41,422 bases of DNA, taken from NCBI GenBank assembly GCA_902792105.1, contig CADAYK010000009.1, positions 1 to 41,422 of the forward strand. The letters run 5' to 3'. The notes under the pieces were generated by a model. It did no database searches. It had not been told where the DNA came from and worked only from the letters and a program-made list of their open reading frames with translations. This DNA is from an uncultured Ruminococcus sp. GTDB taxonomy: Bacteria; Bacillota; Clostridia; Oscillospirales; Acutalibacteraceae. Shown piece after piece: positions 39,787 to 41,422 of the stretch (the stretch's first letter is position 1; each line of letters begins with the position of its first letter). Both the position numbers and the translations under genes were made by a program.

Positions 39787-41109
39787 ATGAAAATACACGG
39801 AATAAGGGTGCCTCATCACAAAAACACTGCTGATAAAGCTCCCGTAAGGCTTGCGCTGCCGGGCGTGCTGACTATCCCGATGTCAATGCATATCGGCAGA
39901 CCGTCCGCGCCTATCGTTAAAAAAGGAGATCATGTCAAGGTCGGTCAAAAAATCGCCGACGCAAGCGCCTATGTTTCCGCGCCTGTTCATTCCGGCGTTT
40001 CGGGAACCGTAGAAAAAATTGACGAGATCGTTATTTCAAACGGACAAAAAGTACCCTGCGTTGTGATCAAGCCCGACGGCTTGCAGGAGCGCTGCGAGGA
40101 CATAAAGCCTCCCGTGATCACCGATCACAAAAGCTTTGTTCAGGCGGTTGCCGACAGTGGTTCGGTCGGACTTGGCGGCGCGGGTTTTCCCACAAACGTA
40201 AAGCTGAATGTCCGCGAATTGAGCGAGATCGAAGCGGTGGTGATCAACGCCGCCGAATGCGAACCGTACATCACCTCGGACACACGCACGATAATTGACA
40301 AGGCGGAATATGTTTTTAAGGGCATTGACGCCTTTAAGAAGTATATGAAAATTCCGCGCTATATCATAGGAATCGAGGATAACAAGCAGCAGGCGATCGC
40401 TGTTCTCAGGGAGCTTGCCAAGGACAGGGATGATGTTGAAATTCACGTTCTTCCCTCAATTTATCCTCAGGGCGGCGAAAAGGTGCTTGTTTACAACACA
40501 ATGCACCGCCTTATTCCAAAGGGAAGCTTGCCGCTTGACGTTGGCGCGGTTGTTATTAATATTACTACAATGGCTTTTTTGGCAGAGTATTTTGAAACGG
40601 GTATGCCTTTGGTTGAACGCTGCATCACACTTGACGGTTCGGCGGTCAAGGAGCCCAAAAACGTGATCGTGCCGGTAGGAGCGCCTATCGGCGAGGTCAT
40701 CGAAGCTGCCGGAGGCTTAAAAAGCGAGGCCGCAAAGATTATTTACGGCGGCCCGATGATGGGAATCACAGTGCCCGATATTAATTCGCCGGTGCTAAAA
40801 AATACCAATGCCATAACCGTTATGGATAAAAAGGAGGCGGCTCCTCCCAAGACAACCCCCTGCATAAACTGCGGAGCCTGCCTTAACCACTGTCCGCTTA
40901 AGCTTGACCCCAGAGCGATCGCAAAGGCGTATAAGCTTAACTCGGCGGAGGATTTAAAGACACTGCAGGTTGACCTTTGCATGGAATGCGGCTGCTGCAG
41001 CTATGTTTGCCCGGCAAAAAGGCCGCTTGTGCAAACAAATAAGCTTTCAAAGGCGGTTTTAAGACTGTATAAGGAAGCGCAAAAAGCCGAAAAGGAGGAG
41101 AAAAAATGA
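39787..41109 (+). CDS. rnfC: Electron transport complex subunit RnfC
   Basis: Peripheral subunit of the ferredoxin:NAD+ oxidoreductase (Rnf), which couples ferredoxin oxidation to ion pumping; RnfC binds NADH/FMN. 440 residues. Seen: N-terminal barrel-sandwich-like segment (HIGRPSAPIVKKGDHVKVGQ), VGLGGAGFPTNVKLN, AAECEPYITSDTR, and two 4Fe-4S sites, CINCGACLNHCPLKLDP and CMECGCCSYVCPAKRP. GGAGGGGGAT before the ATG at 39787. First gene of the operon; its stop overlaps the rnfD start (ATGA). Confidence 0.96.
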   Translation: MKIHGIRVPHHKNTADKAPVRLALPGVLTIPMSMHIGRPSAPIVKKGDHVKVGQKIADASAYVSAPVHSGVSGTVEKIDEIVISNGQKVPCVVIKPDGLQERCEDIKPPVITDHKSFVQAVADSGSVGLGGAGFPTNVKLNVRELSEIEAVVINAAECEPYITSDTRTIIDKAEYVFKGIDAFKKYMKIPRYIIGIEDNKQQAIAVLRELAKDRDDVEIHVLPSIYPQGGEKVLVYNTMHRLIPKGSLPLDVGAVVINITTMAFLAEYFETGMPLVERCITLDGSAVKEPKNVIVPVGAPIGEVIEAAGGLKSEAAKIIYGGPMMGITVPDINSPVLKNTNAITVMDKKEAAPPKTTPCINCGACLNHCPLKLDPRAIAKAYKLNSAEDLKTLQVDLCMECGCCSYVCPAKRPLVQTNKLSKAVLRLYKEAQKAEKEEKK

Positions 41110-41422
41110 GCAAGCTTATTTCTCAGGTATCGCCGCATTTTCATTCGCCGCGTACCACTCAAAAGATTATGCTCGACGTAATAATAGCCCTTCTTCCGGC
41201 GGCTGTAATGTCGGTTGTGATTTTCGGCTTTCGCAGCCTGTTGGTAATTAGCGTTTGCGTTGGCTGCAGTGTGCTGTCGGAGTTTTTGTTTGAAAAGCTC
41301 TGCAAGCGTGACGTCACAGTGTCTGACCTTTCGGCTGTGGTAACAGGACTTTTGCTTGCGTTTAACCTGCCCGTAACGATCCCGCTTTGGCAGGCGGCGT
41401 TCGGAAGCGTTGTTGCCATTGT
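41106..41422 (+). CDS. rnfD: Electron transport complex subunit RnfD, 3' end outside the window
   Basis: Membrane subunit of Rnf carrying a covalently bound flavin in the full protein. The first 105 residues are visible: SPHFHSPRTTQKIMLDVIIA, then membrane helices (LLPAAVMSVVIFGF, LLVISVCVGCSVLSEFLFE) and SAVVTGLLLAFNLPV, all typical of RnfD N-termini. The flavinylation motif lies beyond the window. Translationally coupled to rnfC by a 4-base overlap. Confidence 0.93.
   Translation, partial: MSKLISQVSPHFHSPRTTQKIMLDVIIALLPAAVMSVVIFGFRSLLVISVCVGCSVLSEFLFEKLCKRDVTVSDLSAVVTGLLLAFNLPVTIPLWQAAFGSVVAI

Noticed and set aside
1..41422. tRNA genes, in particular tRNA-Trp beside rpmG-secE
   Set aside because: No TTCGANNC T-arm with matching acceptor stem was found by eye; the rpmG-secE gap is only 11 bases.

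Overview
The window looks like chromosomal DNA of a gut-type low/mid-GC Firmicute, most likely an Oscillospirales/Ruminococcus-like clostridium. The basis is the house-keeping protein sequences, TTGACA-17 bp-TATAAT promoters, strong AGGAGG ribosome sites, a BofC-type sporulation domain protein, an Rnf complex and a secreted dockerin protein. This placement is inferred from protein resemblance, not from a search. No tRNA, rRNA, CRISPR array, transposase or phage gene was seen.

Layout. 1-1.2 kb: 3' end of the rpoA-rplQ operon. 1.2-2.5 kb: two tandem DUF4854-like lipoproteins. 2.5-5.2 kb: an MBOAT O-acyltransferase with its DHHW/AlgX-like partner. 5.2-7.5 kb: a GH13 alpha-glucosidase and a divergent MecA-like adaptor. 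7.5-7.76 kb: a convergent gap with four phased TTGTAA boxes, a purine-only tract and a two-tier hairpin. 7.76-11.2 kb (minus): aminotransferase-trpS-GT-C glycosyltransferase operon. 11.5-16.6 kb (minus): class A PBP, hom and lysC. 16.9-17.2 kb: BofC-like protein. 17.5-25.4 kb: complete fatty-acid elongation and malonyl-CoA operon fabK-fabD-fabG-fabF-accB-fabZ-accC-accD-accA. 25.5-28.6 kb: two DUF218 (YdcF-like) membrane proteins around a zinc-ribbon membrane protein whose stop codon carries a MITE-like element. 28.6-31.4 kb (minus): secreted IdeS-like cysteine peptidase with a C-terminal dockerin. 31.5-34.5 kb (minus): murI-DUF1934-argS operon. 34.6-36.0 kb: an XRE regulator and a divergent unknown protein. 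36.1-39.6 kb: rpmG-secE-nusG-rplK-rplA-(L10 leader)-rplJ-rplL. 39.7 kb to the end: rnfC and the start of rnfD.

The most striking observation is that three translation/transcription genes each lack one short internal block that is among the most conserved parts of the protein. In rpoA most of the DNA-binding half of the alpha-CTD is gone with a frameshift, in rpmG the middle is gone with a frameshift, and in rplK a 19-residue N-terminal block is gone in frame. The sequence on both sides is otherwise perfect. This most likely reflects assembly collapse at sequence shared between community members, but it must be checked before anyone uses these proteins. Of probable biological novelty are the 7.49-7.70 kb gap (operator-like repeats, A/G tract, hairpin), the MITE-like element placed exactly on a stop codon, and the IdeS-like peptidase-dockerin fusion.
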